64,000 nt of DNA from Nannobrachium achirus (lineage: Eukaryota; Chordata; Actinopteri; Myctophiformes; Myctophidae), in the NCBI GenBank assembly GCA_963921795.1, contig OY997642.1, positions 62,153,909-62,217,908 on the forward strand, given 5' to 3'. The notes under the pieces are model-generated. The model saw only the letters and a list, made by a program, of their open reading frames with translations. It ran no database searches and was not told where the DNA came from. The position numbers and the translations under genes were made by a program. Within the stretch, counting starts at the first letter, position 1; each line of letters opens with the position of its first letter. Of the stretch, positions 1 through 21,445 are shown piece by piece.

Positions 1-45
<45 letters not shown>
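1..45. repeat. (AT)n microsatellite
   Basis: Uninterrupted AT dinucleotide tract at the window edge; it probably continues to the left. Confidence 0.95.
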
Positions 46-52
<7 letters not shown>

Positions 53-94
53 AATATGTATATGTATATATGTACAACATACACATAGGCCTAA

Positions 95-150
95 CAATAG
101 GACGATGGTGTCGGCCGATGTAAACACTGGAGACATGACCATGGGCCAGA
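95..150 (-). repeat. Paralogous intron segment of the serine protease duplication
   Basis: This stretch closely matches 11,690-11,750 in the complete protease gene (shared CCGATGTAAACACTGGAGAC). In both places it lies on the same side of exon 3. It therefore marks the tandem duplication that produced the second, partial protease copy, whose exon 4 should lie left of the window. Confidence 0.7.
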
Positions 151-392
151 AAAAAAAAAAAGATTGTAGATAATTGTAAGTACATTAAATAATCAATACC
201 ACAATGTTGTTTTATGATTTTTGTTGATGCGCTGCTGTCTTCGTAAATGTGTCCAAAATAACAGATGTATAAGCTGTCGCCATGACGCAGTGTGTTAATA
301 GTATGTAAAAAGTATGTTTTTGTTTGTGTGGCACATCTATAGGATCTAGGTAGCCAAGAAAGACACCACAGTGTCATAGCTCGGTCCATAGC

Positions 393-489
393 CATAAATC
401 ATAACTCTTGTAGAGGTAGTTTATATTGGGATGTTCACTCTCCACAAGAACGCCCCAATATAAACTACCTACAGGAGTTATGATTTATG
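393..489. repeat. Inverted repeat (about 37-bp arms)
   Basis: Left arm 393-430 and right arm 453-489 are near-perfect reverse complements (CATAAATCATAACTC and GAGTTATGATTTATG ends) around a 22-bp loop. It looks like a small foldback MITE. Confidence 0.8.
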
Positions 490-518
490 TTATAAACATT
501 TTACTTCTTAATTTTGCT

Positions 519-784
519 TAGAGGGCAACTTTGTTTTTTTTAGGAGGTTCATAACAAGGGTTCATATTTTAGATTGTAATTAGAGAAAAGAAAAGATGAG
601 ATGTTTTAATAAATAATAACATGTTTTAATTTACTGCTGTCTATTAGAGTTCTCAACGGGCCTGAAAATTAAGGCCCGGCCCTAAAGTGTTTCATCATTT
701 TAAGCCCGAAGCCCTAAAAAGCCTTTTCTCTAATGACTATCTAAAATATGAACCCTTGTTGTAAAAAAACAAAGTTGTCCTTTG
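519..784. mobile_element. Foldback MITE, copy 1 (AACAAGGGTTCATATTTTAG family)
   Basis: Inverted arms 521-589 and 722-783 share AACAAGGGTTCATATTTTAG and GAGGGCAAC/GTTGTCCTTT ends. The same arms flank the element at 36,185-36,613. The interior of this copy holds unrelated sequence with GGGCCTGAAAATTAAGGCCC, probably a nested fragment. No coding capacity. Confidence 0.75.
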
Positions 785-849
785 AGGACACAGGATGCTT
801 TACGTCATTGCATATTCCCATAAAATATGGATTCATGTAAGCTGCTTAC

Positions 850-1234
850 ATGCAGCTAGCAGCAGTGAGGACCCAACAGGATTTAATGAGGACTCCTCCA
901 CATGCATGTCTGAATGGTTCTGATGAGCCTTTTGTTCTGTATTGCAGGGACACCTGCCATGGATGATCCCCAGGAAGAGACCCACTGCCTCCAATGATCC
1001 TGGCCGTATCACCAGGCTCAGGTCTGCCACACTGGGAGAACGGTTCTGGACGAGATGGATACTTAACATGAGAGCCAGAGAGAGCAGGATCTGTGTGTGC
1101 ATGCATGCGTGCGTGCGTGCGTGCGTGTGCGTGTTGGTGCACGTGTGCATGCGTGCGTGCATGTGTGTTTATGTCGTTTTTTTTGGTCATATTTGTTTAC
1201 CTCTTGTGTGGACTGTTGGGACTGTTGGATGAAC
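850..1234 (-). pseudogene. Partial second S1 serine protease copy (exons 2 and 3), catalytic His replaced by Ser
   Basis: Two exons match exons 2 and 3 of the complete gene at 3,979-14,635: exon 3-like at 850-1,075 and exon 2-like at 1,201-1,234 (34 nt, with a duplicated CCAACAGT). The protein reads CGRPEPGD, then the zymogen cleavage/N-terminus [20 protein letters not shown] and WVLTAASC. The usual TAAHC has Ser where the catalytic His belongs (codon CAC to AGC). The exon 3 acceptor is GG where the other copy has AG. No exon 1 was found between 1,264 and 3,978, and exons 4-7 would lie beyond the left edge. This may be a pseudogene or a pseudoprotease; the intact reading frame leaves both open. 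Confidence 0.75.
1093..1165. repeat. TG/TGCG-type microsatellite
   Basis: Imperfect TGTG/TGCG tract in the intron of the partial protease copy. Weak reading frames across it are composition artefacts. Confidence 0.9.
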
Positions 1235-1424
1235 CTGGATAGCTGAAGAGAAAAATGATCAAATTAATGAGTTTGAGTGCAACGGCACATGGAACATACA
1301 TGTCTATCAGTACAGCAGCAAACATACATGCGGTTGCCATTTTGATTTGGTGACTGAGTAACCTTCACCAACAGGCAGCAAGGGAGCAGCTCATGACTGT
1401 AAACAATATGGACAATATGCGCTC

Positions 1425-1620
1425 TAGCTGTCGCCTCACAGCTAGAAGGTCCATGGGTTTGATTCCCGCCGGGGAAGCTGGGGGCGTGTTCTCTCCTCCA
1501 CATCATCAGAACAACCTGGCGTTTGCCAGTGGTGGGCAAGGAGGTAGTGAGCGCTTTGCTGTGTTCACTTGGACTGCGTGGAGGTGCCGAAAGTCAGGGG
1601 GGCGAAGATTCTGTCCATAA
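1425..1620 (+). repeat. tRNA-related SINE-like fragment
   Basis: TGTCGCCTCACAGCTAGAAG is followed by GGGTTTGATTCCCGCC, which resembles a Pol III B box. This pairing occurs in a very common fish repeat. There is no clear A box or poly(A)/tail repeat, so it is probably truncated. Confidence 0.55.
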
Positions 1621-2489
1621 CGGCACATAACTCGGTAACAGTGCTGAGTCGGCTCATGCGACCGTCACAACGCTCAACACCGTGACTTGCGGTGTCTCAC
1701 GTGGCTCATGGTCACCTGAGACGGCGCGCCTCCATTGTCATCACAGAAAACAAGCGCTGTGTAATGTATTTACTATACATTCTAGGCTCTATAGTATTAG
1801 TCTATACCACGGCTCCCCCTGATGGCTGAGTATGGTACGCTCCAGCTTGATACTGTGCATGTGCACATCTCTCTGTATGTTCCCGGTTCCCAGTGATTCT
1901 TTCATTCAGTAAACAAGCAGGCATCCACGATACATCGTGTCTCTGTCTCAGTCATCAATAATTGTAAACAAACCCAATATACTACACGCTGTTTTCCCTT
2001 GTATCATTGACGTCATTTATTGACGTCACGTGCACGCGCGTGCATGCACCTCTAGAGGCTATTTAGAAGCCTAGTAGTCTTAATTATATTTGCATTGTTT
2101 AGGATTTTACTTTCTAGTTTCATTTAATTCAATTAGAAAATGCAGCGCTACAGTAGAGAAACAAAGTTTGCTTTGAACAAATCTCAAACAGTAGCCTACA
2201 TACCACAGTGGATCACACACATTTACATGCAGTCACCGCTGGAAACCTATAGGTGTTAAAATAAGTATCCATATGAATAGAATAGCCTGAGCTTGTGACT
2301 ACACTGGTAAACCTGGTAAACGTGTTATGCAAATAGCCATTTCATTAGATAGGTTATATGGCGTGTCGTCTCAAATCATTGGGGACACATTCAAGCATGC
2401 AAAGCGCATGCACTGTTCCGTGCCGTCCTTGCGCGTGCATGTGGGAAATATATTGGCCACACGAAAGTGCTACTGACCCTAGGTGTGTT

Positions 2490-2605
2490 TGGCAAAAGGG
2501 CCTTTCTGTGAGGAATTTGCATGTTCTCCCCATGTCCCCGAGGGTAGATACCCTCATAAAAACATGCAGTAATCCTGGTCTCTATACTGCCTCCCCCTGG
2601 CCAGC
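2490..2605 (+). repeat. Fragment of the common fish 'GTTCTCCCCATGTC' repeat
   Basis: GGCCTTTCTGTGAGGAATTT, GCATGTTCTCCCCATGTC and CCCTCATAAAAACATGCAGT are recognisable pieces of a widespread fish interspersed repeat, normally continuous with the B-box-like unit seen at 1,425. Its class is not certain from sequence alone. Confidence 0.5.
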
Positions 2606-2817
2606 CAGGTGCCTGATGGAGGGGAAAGGAACTGGTTGGAATAACGTGTTCCTGCACGTTCCTTCATCTACGTCCAACCATGGAAGCTCCCATCTGTGAT
2701 AATAAGTAGCATGTTCACTCCTCATGCACTGAAGGAAGCATGAGCTTCTGGGGCCCTCCCCAGGTTGGCAGAGGGAGAGCAGAGCCCAGGATTACAGCTT
2801 AGGCAATTGGCACTGGG

Positions 2818-3798
2818 TAGGGGTGTAACGATATAGTAACTGAATCCAAAAATCTAATTTAATTTGCAATTATCTACTATGTTGATATTCAAAAGCATGT
2901 ATCGTACCGTTTTGGCTCTGTATCGTATCAGTATCGTTTTATAATTCAGATAATTAGCTTTGTATCGTTTTGCAGTGCAAATAATGTATTATGGAAACTA
3001 AGTATTGGTGACTTGTATTTAGCAATTGTAATAAGGGAAAGGAATTAGATGGGTTTAATTACCTTTCCATTCCATATAGCTACTCTTGGTCTATCGACAA
3101 ATGTGTGTAATCTCTGTGTTCATGTGAAGGTGCGGGCTTGTCCATATGTGTTGAAATATAATGTCCATGTAGTTACTAGAGAATCACTGTGTTTTTTTCT
3201 ATTGATTAGTCACGCCATGGAGAGTAGAGTTCAATAATATTTTTTGGTTTTTGTCACATTCCTAAGACAAAAATTTTATTCGAGTAAATTTATCCCCATT
3301 GATTCCGGATGGGGACCCGTTTCGAAACGGGTCCCCATCTGGAACAAATGGGGGTAAATTTATTGTTATCAAATTTTTGCCTTAGGAATGCGACAAAAAA
3401 CTAAACATATTATTGAACTCTAGTCTCCATGGCGTGACTAATCAATATAAAAAAGTCAATTTGGGGGTGAACTACTCCTTTAAAGAGGTGGAGCCATAGT
3501 TTTGTACTTTTTTTCTGTTTTGAATGCGTCTATGAAGTTAACATTATTCTAATTGGCTACCGGGTGGGACTAAAATGTGCAGATGTGTCTGAAAATGAAA
3601 AGTCATGGCACTACTGCATATTTAAAAACATGCACTATTGTCACGTTTCACACATATTTAATTTCTTTGCTAAAAATAGTTACTATTGATAGTTACAATA
3701 TTGATTTTAAATCATTGAATCGAATCGTTTTGTATCGCCGTGAATGAACCGATATTGTCCATGTATCGTAACGTCAACCATGTATTGTTACACCCCTA
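2818..3798. mobile_element. hAT-type MITE with 8-bp target-site duplication
   Basis: Terminal inverted repeats TAGGGGTGTAAC and GTTACACCCCTA are flanked by the perfect direct repeat GCACTGGG (2,810-2,817 and 3,799-3,806). The 981-bp interior is AT-rich with many GTATCG/CGATAC motifs and no transposase. The 12-bp TIR and 8-bp duplication fit hAT. A sister copy with its own duplication is at 21,630-22,160. Confidence 0.93.
3190..3475. mobile_element. Foldback MITE nested in the hAT MITE
   Basis: A long palindrome centred near 3,325 (GACCCGTTTCGAAACGGGTC) has outer arms ATTGATTAGTCACGCCATGG and its complement CCATGGCGTGACTAATCAAT. Its right edge GGGGGTGAACTACTCCTTTA recurs in reverse at 53,473. 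It sits wholly inside the 2,818-3,798 element, so it inserted later. Confidence 0.8.
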
Positions 3799-3978
3799 GC
3801 ACTGGGTGAAAAATGGGCTACACAATCATGGGATAAAAATGTTGATAAAAAATGGACAAAGAGCTCATATGAAACAATGTGGACTAAGACCTAATAGACT
3901 GTGAACAATATGGACTAATGGACACATTTTTTAATGAAGGTGAACTTTAACTCTTACAACATGCATGCTTATCACGTA

Positions 3979-14635
<10,657 letters not shown>

Positions 14636-14639
14636 CCTG

Positions 14640-16124
14640 CTGTCTGCTCTGACTGAAGCTCTTTCCCATTATGTCCTGATATAAACCTTCCTACACCCAC
14701 AAACACACACACATACACTGTTACCCAGCAGCTGATCAATCATTAATGGTTCACTGTGAATAAGAAAAACAAATCACGCTATAATCGAATCCCACAAATA
14801 GATGCTAAAAGACAGATAAGGTTAAAGTGATCATGTGTTAATTGACCTGACATCTTGCAGTATGTATAGTTTCATGTTGTTTTCATACATAGTGTGTACA
14901 TGTTATTTAAATGCCCTATATACTTGATCATAGTACAGCGTCACACATAGGCATCAAAAGTGGCAGATGTACAAACTCAAAGCGTGTTGTCAATCAACAT
15001 GTTTTTGTGCAACTTTCTGCTACTTTAACATTTTTTTTAATGGAACCTTGAAAGGTTGTAGGACAGGGATGATTTGATAGTACTGTATATAGACTCAGTG
15101 TAGAAGCCATTTCACTGTTAATGTAGGACAGGTTTGGCCAATGTTTGAGCGTTTTTCATAGTTTTGATGCAGTAATGGTTTTATTTTCCTAGAGTCTTAA
15201 ACGTCTCAAATGTCCTTAAATTGTCACTTTTTAAAGGCACAGATACACTTATGTCGGTTTGTTTACTGTTGAGCAAGAAAACAATGTTGCACATTAAAGC
15301 TTATCATCTGGGGACCCCTCTCGGGAACCGAGCCACAGTGTGAGAACCACTGCTCTAACTCTGAGCCAATGCAACAGTGACATCACTGTCAGGAACCAGA
15401 GTTGTGTAAACATAACTAATCAATAAATCAATAAATGTGCGCTTGATTTAGGAAAGTCAAGGAAAAGGAAAATTCCTCTTGTAGAAGAACCTGCATTCAC
15501 TCAAAGATAATAGTATTTGTAGAGTAGTAATATTTGAAATCTGCACCTTTATGAGACCAGTGTGTTTGACTAGGGTTTGACTGGACTGCTGAATTACTAC
15601 TACAATGCCCAGAATGCTTTGGTGCACTGCCCCATTGACTTAGGGGTTGTTTTTAAAGAACCCCCAAATTAAAGTGTACGACCAACCTACTGACCTACCA
15701 ATCGACCGACAGACAGATTAATTAATTAATGTGACCATTAATGAGCTTTTACTGTGCAATGTAACAATTACTGTATAACGACATAAGAGCATGTTCTTCC
15801 CCCAAATTATAGACAAATACATTCAAAAATGTGATTCCACCATGAATAGGCCTAAGTGAAGAATTAAATTATAGGAGAACAGCACAATATGGACTGGACG
15901 ATATGTCATCAACTGAGCCAGTGGAAAGAAGAGCCGACAGTGGTGGAAACATCGCATGGATGCACCTGGGACGTATCCTCAGTGATGTAGCCGGGGTTTC
16001 GGGTCTCGCAACATCCTAACCCTCACTTGGGTGACCCAGCGGGGGTTGATCAAGTCTCAACTTACGTCCCAGTAGCTATCCACGATCAGTCCTATTAGGG
16101 AAAGTTCTTAATATACGTAAACGT
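14640..16124. other. Upstream flank of the protease gene; no gene seen
   Basis: 15,180-15,360 is a degraded hAT-type repeat end (GAGAACCACTGCTCTA), homologous to 53,890-54,060 through AATGTCCTTAAATTGTC-like and GGGGACCCCTC-like motifs. A weak AGATGTACAAACTCAAAGCG resembles the hairpin motif (14,966). I could not define the protease promoter. Confidence 0.4.
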
Positions 16125-16131
16125 CATCTGC

Positions 16132-17019
16132 TTGTCATCTGCTTGTGACTGCAATCTGTTTCTGTTCGCGGATGACTCGGCTCTCCTAGTCTCAGGCAGA
16201 GACATATTGCAGGTTGAAAAGGCCCTTAACTGTGAACTAAACATGATCTGCACCTGGCTCAATGACAACAGACTCTCAATTCACCTAGGTAAAACTGAAT
16301 GTATCCTCTTTGGATCTAGTCAGAAACTTAGCCTAGTTGAGAACTTCACAATTAAAGTAGGTGACACTGTGATTGAAAGAAAAAAACACATCTGCTACCT
16401 GGGTTGCATCCTGGAGGCTAACCTATCCAGTGAAAAAATGACTACCAAGGTAATCAAAAAAGTCAACCAACAAATTTGTTTCTTGCAAAGGGTTGCCCCG
16501 CTGATCAATATTAAATCTCGAAAGACACTAGGAGGTGCTCTTATTGGGCCCCTCATTGATTACGGAGTCCTTGTCTGGTATCGCGACGCCCCAGCTGCCT
16601 TAAAGTTAAAGCTCCAAACAGCCCAGAACAAACTAATTAGGGTTGTGCTTGGTCTTCCATCTCAGACCCACCTTACCGATCATCACCACGAAAGCGTGGG
16701 GTGGCTCAAAGTAGCTGACAGAGTACAGCATCTTGCAATGGGCCTGGTGTACAAGATTCACTACACCTCCAAGATACCCATGTACCTGGCAGACTACTTC
16801 TTAAAGGTCAAGGATGTTCACGATCACAACACCAGAGGCAGCTCCACTAATCATCATCAACGTAGATTTAACACTAAACAAGGCGCTAACTCGTTCTCCT
16901 GCTATACCATCAACATGTGGAACGCCCTTCCACAAGCCTTAAAGGAGAGCAAATCCCTAGCCTCCTTCAAAATTGGAATGAAAAGTCACCTTCAGACAGC
17001 TACTACCCGTGACTTGTAA
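16132..17019 (+). pseudogene. LINE reverse transcriptase C-terminal half (5'-truncated non-LTR retrotransposon)
   Basis: One open frame of 295 codons begins just before the RT palm motif FADD (LFLFADDSALLVSG). It continues through thumb-region motifs (GKTECILFGS, YLGCILEANL, LTDHHHESVGWL) to the common LINE C-terminus (NMWNALPQALKESKSLASFK). The upstream RT domains and the endonuclease are missing, so the element is 5'-truncated at about 16,125. Motif style fits the CR1/L2/jockey group of non-LTR elements. The first Met is internal, not a true start. The remaining frame is unbroken, suggesting a fairly recent insertion. Confidence 0.85.
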
Positions 17020-17284
17020 ATAGACTAAGCCCCCATGCTCCCCCCCCCCTTATTTCCCTTTTTTTTCTGCCTTTGTATTTGATGTTATGCTTTTGAAACT
17101 GATATTATCCTAGATAAAGTATGTTCTATCCATCTGTCTTTCAATGTTATATGAGATTCTTAAAGTGTGGTTCCTGTGGAAATAAGCCTCGGCTTTCTAG
17201 GATCTCCTTTTAGTTGACCTTGTACCAGTGATTTGTACTGTCATGAAACTGTACTTTTTTCTATTGCAAACTTCTAATACATTC

Positions 17285-17330
<46 letters not shown>
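17020..17330 (+). mobile_element. LINE 3' UTR and (AATC)n tail
   Basis: The 3' UTR ends CTATTGCAAACTTCTAATAC followed by (AATC)n at 17,288-17,329. The same 3' UTR plus tetranucleotide tail occurs in reverse at 5,747-5,912, so the tetranucleotide repeat is part of the element. Confidence 0.85.
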
Positions 17331-17331
<1 letters not shown>

Positions 17332-17757
17332 GACAGGACCATTGACTCCACCGCTCCGGAACTACTCTGCTGAGACTGGGAGAGGAAATCTGGCGCATGG
17401 AAGGACTAGGCTCTGTGGATTGACTCCTGTCCCGCCCCTACAGTCTCACCAGGTCCTCTCCTGCTCTCACCATCTCAATGACCTGTGCTTTGCACCAGAC
17501 TCCAGCCCCAGCCATTTCACTCAGGAGTGGTTGATTCTTGAGCCGCAATTGTGCTGCAGCGGAGCTACAGGGACCCCCAGAGTAAACACTGGTGAAGGAT
17601 AGACATGAAAAACAAACATGCAGCCTGCTGGTCAATGTTCAAACCAAAATTCTTTATTGACAAGATCAATATAATTTACATTGCTGAAGTATACATGTAA
17701 CATTAAACAAGGGACAGCATTATACATAGACAGGTAGATAGCGTATGTCCTTACTAT

Positions 17758-17859
17758 AAGTGAATGAATGAATGAATGAATGAATGAATGAATGAATTCA
17801 TACATACATACATACATACATACATACATACATACATACATACATACATACATACATAA
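17758..17859. repeat. (GAAT)n followed by (ACAT)n microsatellites
   Basis: About nine GAAT units followed by about sixteen CATA units. Confidence 0.95.
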
Positions 17860-17872
17860 CCAGTAAGACTCC

Positions 17873-18205
17873 CTAATCAGGAGATAAGCGACCGTAGGTC
17901 GCTTATCTCCACAAAAAACTGTTTTTCCAAAATCTTCCTGATCCATGTTGATGACATGAGTGTAGACATACTGTGTAGTGATTTTTGTGATTTTAGGGCA
18001 AAATCTGTAGGAGCAGTGTCCAAAAATGTGTTTTTAAAAATCGGCCTGAAGGTGGCGCTATATGGGACAGATTCATGTTGATGGGATGAGTGTAGACATA
18101 CTGTGTACCGATTTGCGTGATTTTAGGGCAAAAATTTTAGGAGCAGTGTCCAAAAATGTGTTTTGCAAGAGTCGGCCTCATGGTGGCGCTAGAAGAGGGG
18201 CATGT
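17873..18205. repeat. 'GCGCCACCATGAGGC' family, second cluster
   Basis: Two tandem copies of a unit with GAGTGTAGACATACTGTGTA, CAAAAATGTGTTTT and GGTGGCGCTA. They are preceded by the near-palindrome GGAGATAAGCGACCGTAGGT / CGCTTATCTCC. Related copies start at 23,105 and 50,883 with the same GGAGATAAGCGACC. Confidence 0.75.
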
Positions 18206-18214
18206 GAGAAATGA

Positions 18215-18495
18215 GGGGTGGGGTCTCCGCACCGCCGAGGCGGACAAATAGGTACCGGCCCCGGCTCTCCCGGTCGCTCCTAGCCGGAGTTACGGCATTT
18301 TATGTGAGCTACAGTGTAGGGGGTCCTCCACTGGGGGCGCCACCACTTTTGCATCGGTTCTGGAGCACCAGGAGTCGGTGGTCCCCGGGAATTCCCCGTG
18401 AGCAGCCCCGTTGGGGTGGTCATTTGGTCATATTTGCACATTTGGTCATTTTTTACATCTGGGGGTCCCCCAGGGACCTGGGCCAGCAGCACTCT
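18215..18495 (+). repeat. GC-rich repeat R, copy 1
   Basis: CTCCCGGTCGCTCCTAGCCG, AGTTACGGCATTTTATGTG, GGGGGTCCTCCACTGGGGGC and GAATTCCCCGTGAGCAGCCC recur at 39,520-40,290 (reverse) and 58,980-59,480 (forward). No coding capacity is evident. Confidence 0.85.
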
Positions 18496-18875
18496 GGACT
18501 CTGCTTTGAGCTACTGGTCAATACAATGTATTCATGTTTAATTAAGATCTGCTATTAGCATTCATTTGTCCCTCTAATCTTTTTTAACATTTAACACCTT
18601 TGTTTGCGTCCACATTTAACAAGAAATTGTTGAACACAAACAGTAATAGACGCACACACATGGGGAAACTCAGCAATAAGTGTTTCAGGGTTGTCTCGTC
18701 CATATGTGGCGACTGTCAGTCATCATAGACACTGGACAGAATTTACCCAATGCCTCATCAGGTATTCTGGCAATCTGCAGGTCTCTCAAAACAAACACAT
18801 GGACATTACAGAGGCTTCCAAATATGAACCTAAGCACTTTACATTTGTAAGCTGTAGGAATTGCATCCTTAAGAC

Positions 18876-19134
18876 GTGAATCTGAACAGAGCTTAAGGGT
18901 TTAAGTTCTGTTCAGATTCACTTCACCTTAGTTCTGTTCTGTTCATAGGACATTTTGACCCTGGGGAGGGGGGTGTAGCATGGGTGTAGTGCAAAGTATT
19001 TCTTTCTCTTTTTTTTTTACATGTGAATCACAGAATAATCTTTAAGGCCAGTGAGGTTTCAGGTAAAAAAAATATATTTTTCTTTCAAATGAAAATGTAA
19101 AACGGGCTAAAATGACCCGAACAGAACTTAAAGG
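18876..19134. mobile_element. Rearranged piggyBac-type MITE fragment
   Basis: AACGGGCTAAAATGACCCGA, ACAGAACTTAA and GAGGTTTCAGGTAAAAA are reverse copies of the left half of the 9,333-9,946 element. The two ends are joined abnormally and no clean TTAA pair remains. Confidence 0.7.
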
Positions 19135-19214
19135 TTAAGCACCTTGGTAAGGAATGTCTCCTCCAGACTGTTCTCTACTGTTCTCATCAACAACAACAAC
19201 CACATTGTAGCAAC

Positions 19215-19266
19215 AGCCGATCTACACTCTGCAAAACTTAACACATTTTGAGCTTGTAGATCTGCT
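19215..19266. repeat. AGATCTACAAGCTC hairpin, copy e
   Basis: Left arm AGCCGATCTACACTCTGCAA and right arm TTTTGAGCTTGTAGATCTGC form an imperfect hairpin of the dispersed family discussed in the findings. Confidence 0.7.
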
Positions 19267-19557
19267 ACTTTTTATTAAGCAGATTTTGCTACTTTTGAAT
19301 TTGAATGGTGAAAAGTAACCTTTCAGGCATAATGAGGATTCCATCTGACAGAGAGAGAAGGCACTGCTGCCACCTTGTGGAGACTGAAGTACAGTAGCTC
19401 AACAGACCAATCTGTTATTAACCAAAGTTGTCAGCTATTTTGGCTAAAGAGACATGATTCCAAACTCCAACACTTAGAAAAATAATCACCTGCACAGAAA
19501 TTATTGACAGAAATTAGCTCATAACATAACTGGACCAGGGAGATCGGGTTGTGACTG

Positions 19558-19572
19558 AATAATAACTACATT
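19558..19572. repeat. Left target-site duplication of the Penelope-like insertion
   Basis: AATAATAACTACATT, 15 bp, identical to 21,596-21,610. Confidence 0.88.
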
Positions 19573-20725
19573 AATAACTTTTATATGTTACCCAAAATCC
19601 ACAAGGATCCAGTCAATCCACCTGGCAGACCTATTATCAGTGGTAATGAAACCCTATCTGAACCAGCTTCCAAATGTATAGATTACTTTATCAAGCCTTT
19701 CGTTACCAACTTACCTGCTTTCCTTCAGGACAGACTAGTGTTTTAAAACAATTGGATGATCTTCAAAATATTGGAAGTGCTCTTCTTGTCACAATGGATG
19801 TGGAATCCCTTTACACGAATATTGATCACAGTGAAGGCCTTGAAGCACTAAGATATTATCTCCAACAACGCCCTGAGGACAGTGATTTTATCGTGTCATT
19901 GGTATTTCAGGACCAGTTCTACAGACAGGAAAAGGGGACAGCTATGGGCGCAGCATATGCCCCTAGCTATGCAGGACTCTTTCTGGGCCTATGGGAGCAA
20001 CAATTTATCTACAGCCAAACCAATCCTTTTTTGGACAAGATCAAATGGTAAGGCAGGTACACTGATGATTTATTTTTTATTTTTACTGGATCTGAACAAG
20101 ACTTACTGGACTTCCATGAATATATTAATTCGACCAATGTTAATCTGAAACTTACTCTGGAGTATAGCAAATCAGAAATACATTTTCTAGATTTGAAAAT
20201 AACAAAGGATGACAATGGATTTATACATACCTCTATCTTTAGGAAAAGCAGTGACCGGAATACTATCTTGAGGGCAGACAGCTTTCACCCCTCCAGCCTC
20301 ATTTCAAATATTCCTTTTGGACAGTTTCAGAGACTCTGTCGAATATGTGATTCTGAAGATGACTTTGACCAACAAGCCATCAACATGCACCAGAGGTTTA
20401 TGCAGAGGGGATACAAGAGGGATACACTGAACCAAGCTTACACCAAAGCCAAATCTTTGGAGAGAAGAGGTTTGTTCCAAAAAAGTTACCGTCCGCACCT
20501 ACGCTCATGACATTAAGCACATAATTAAAAAGAACTGGAGCATTCTCCAAAGTGACCCCGAACTAAGACCTGTGTTCCCTGATTTCCCTTCTTTTTCTTT
20601 TAGACATGCCCCCACCCTCAAGGATAAACTTGTAAGGAGTTACCTACCAGCCGCCCCCAAAGAGTCCTGGCTTCCACCACCCCCAATGGGAAACTTCAGA
20701 TGTGGCAACTGTAACCACTGTGTGC
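19573..20725 (+). pseudogene. Penelope-like element reverse transcriptase, decayed
   Basis: In the sense frames one reads FYMLPKIHKDP, PPGRPIISGN and YFIKPFVTNLPAFLQD, then after a frameshift LVTMDVESLYTNID, GTAMGAAYAPSYAGLF and the catalytic YTDD, followed by KSEIHFLDLKI and the thumb. These are standard Penelope-like RT motifs. Breaks seen: a frameshift near 19,735, an in-frame TAA at 20,049-20,051 just before YTDD, a frameshift in an A-run near 20,483, and a shift near 20,722. The N-terminus is missing because the insertion is 5'-truncated at 19,573. Confidence 0.9.
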
Positions 20726-20729
20726 GAAT

Positions 20730-21128
20730 ATGATTAAATCAAGCAGCTTTGTGGATGTGTTCAGTCATAAAACCTATAAGGTCAGAAGCTTTGCCAACTG
20801 TAATTCCACCTATGTGGTGTATAGACTACAATGTGAATGTGGTTGCTACATTGGACGCACGAAGCGAAGGCTTAAAGACAGATTTGCAGAGCATTATGCT
20901 GTACGGACTGGTAATCCTAATTATCCCATGGCAGAACACTACAAAACAGCTGGACACACTAATCCTAATAATTTAAAAATTATGGTGATTGAAGTATTTC
21001 CCAAGTCTGTAAGGGGTGGGGACAGATTAAAACAGCTTCTCCAAAGAGAAACATTTTGGATTATCACACTAAAAGCTACTAACTACCCTGGTCTCAACGA
21101 TGAGATTGACTTCTCTCCCTTCTTCTGA
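20730..21128 (+). pseudogene. Penelope-like element GIY-YIG endonuclease domain
   Basis: A 132-codon open frame carries YVVYRLQC (the GIY position), CGCYIGRT (YIG), the catalytic Arg region RLKDRFAEH and the Glu of LLQRETFWII. Just upstream, in another frame, CGNCNHC gives the cysteine pair that precedes the nuclease in this class. It was the C-terminal part of the RT polyprotein and is now separated by frameshifts. The domain itself is unbroken. In intact elements it nicks the insertion target. Confidence 0.9.
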
Positions 21129-21403
21129 TTATTTAGCTATTCAGCTTATATATTTTTGATTTATAGTTGACATTGTGATCCTATAAACACTTTGAATATT
21201 ACTTTCTGTGGTTCCAAGTTAGCAATTATTGTATTGTATTTCCTGATATCCTATTGGTCTATGGAGCCTTTTGAGTCCAACTTGATGTATTTTTTTTTTC
21301 TTTTTTTTTTTCTCTATCTAGTAGTTTTCTAATGTATTGTCAATGGGTATTGGTGTGGTCTAGTTTTGGTATTGTCTATTAATCACTGATTGGTTTTCCA
21401 GCG

Positions 21404-21445
21404 GACCCTGATGAAGGCCACTATAGTGGCCGAAACGCGTCGGTC
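21404..21445 (+). ncRNA. Hammerhead ribozyme motif in the Penelope-like element
   Basis: Core CTGATGA (21,408-21,414), stem II GGCCAC-TATA-GTGGCC (21,416-21,431) and GAAA (21,432-21,435) are present. A very short stem III ACGCGT leads to a GTC cleavage triplet ending at 21,441. GACC before the core pairs with GGTC after the cleavage site to form stem I. All invariant core bases I can check are present. Hammerhead motifs with minimal stem III are known from Penelope-like elements. Confidence 0.85.

Noticed and set aside
1425..1500. Functional tRNA gene
   Set aside because: Only a B-box-like sequence is seen. No cloverleaf with an A box, anticodon arm and acceptor stem could be built.
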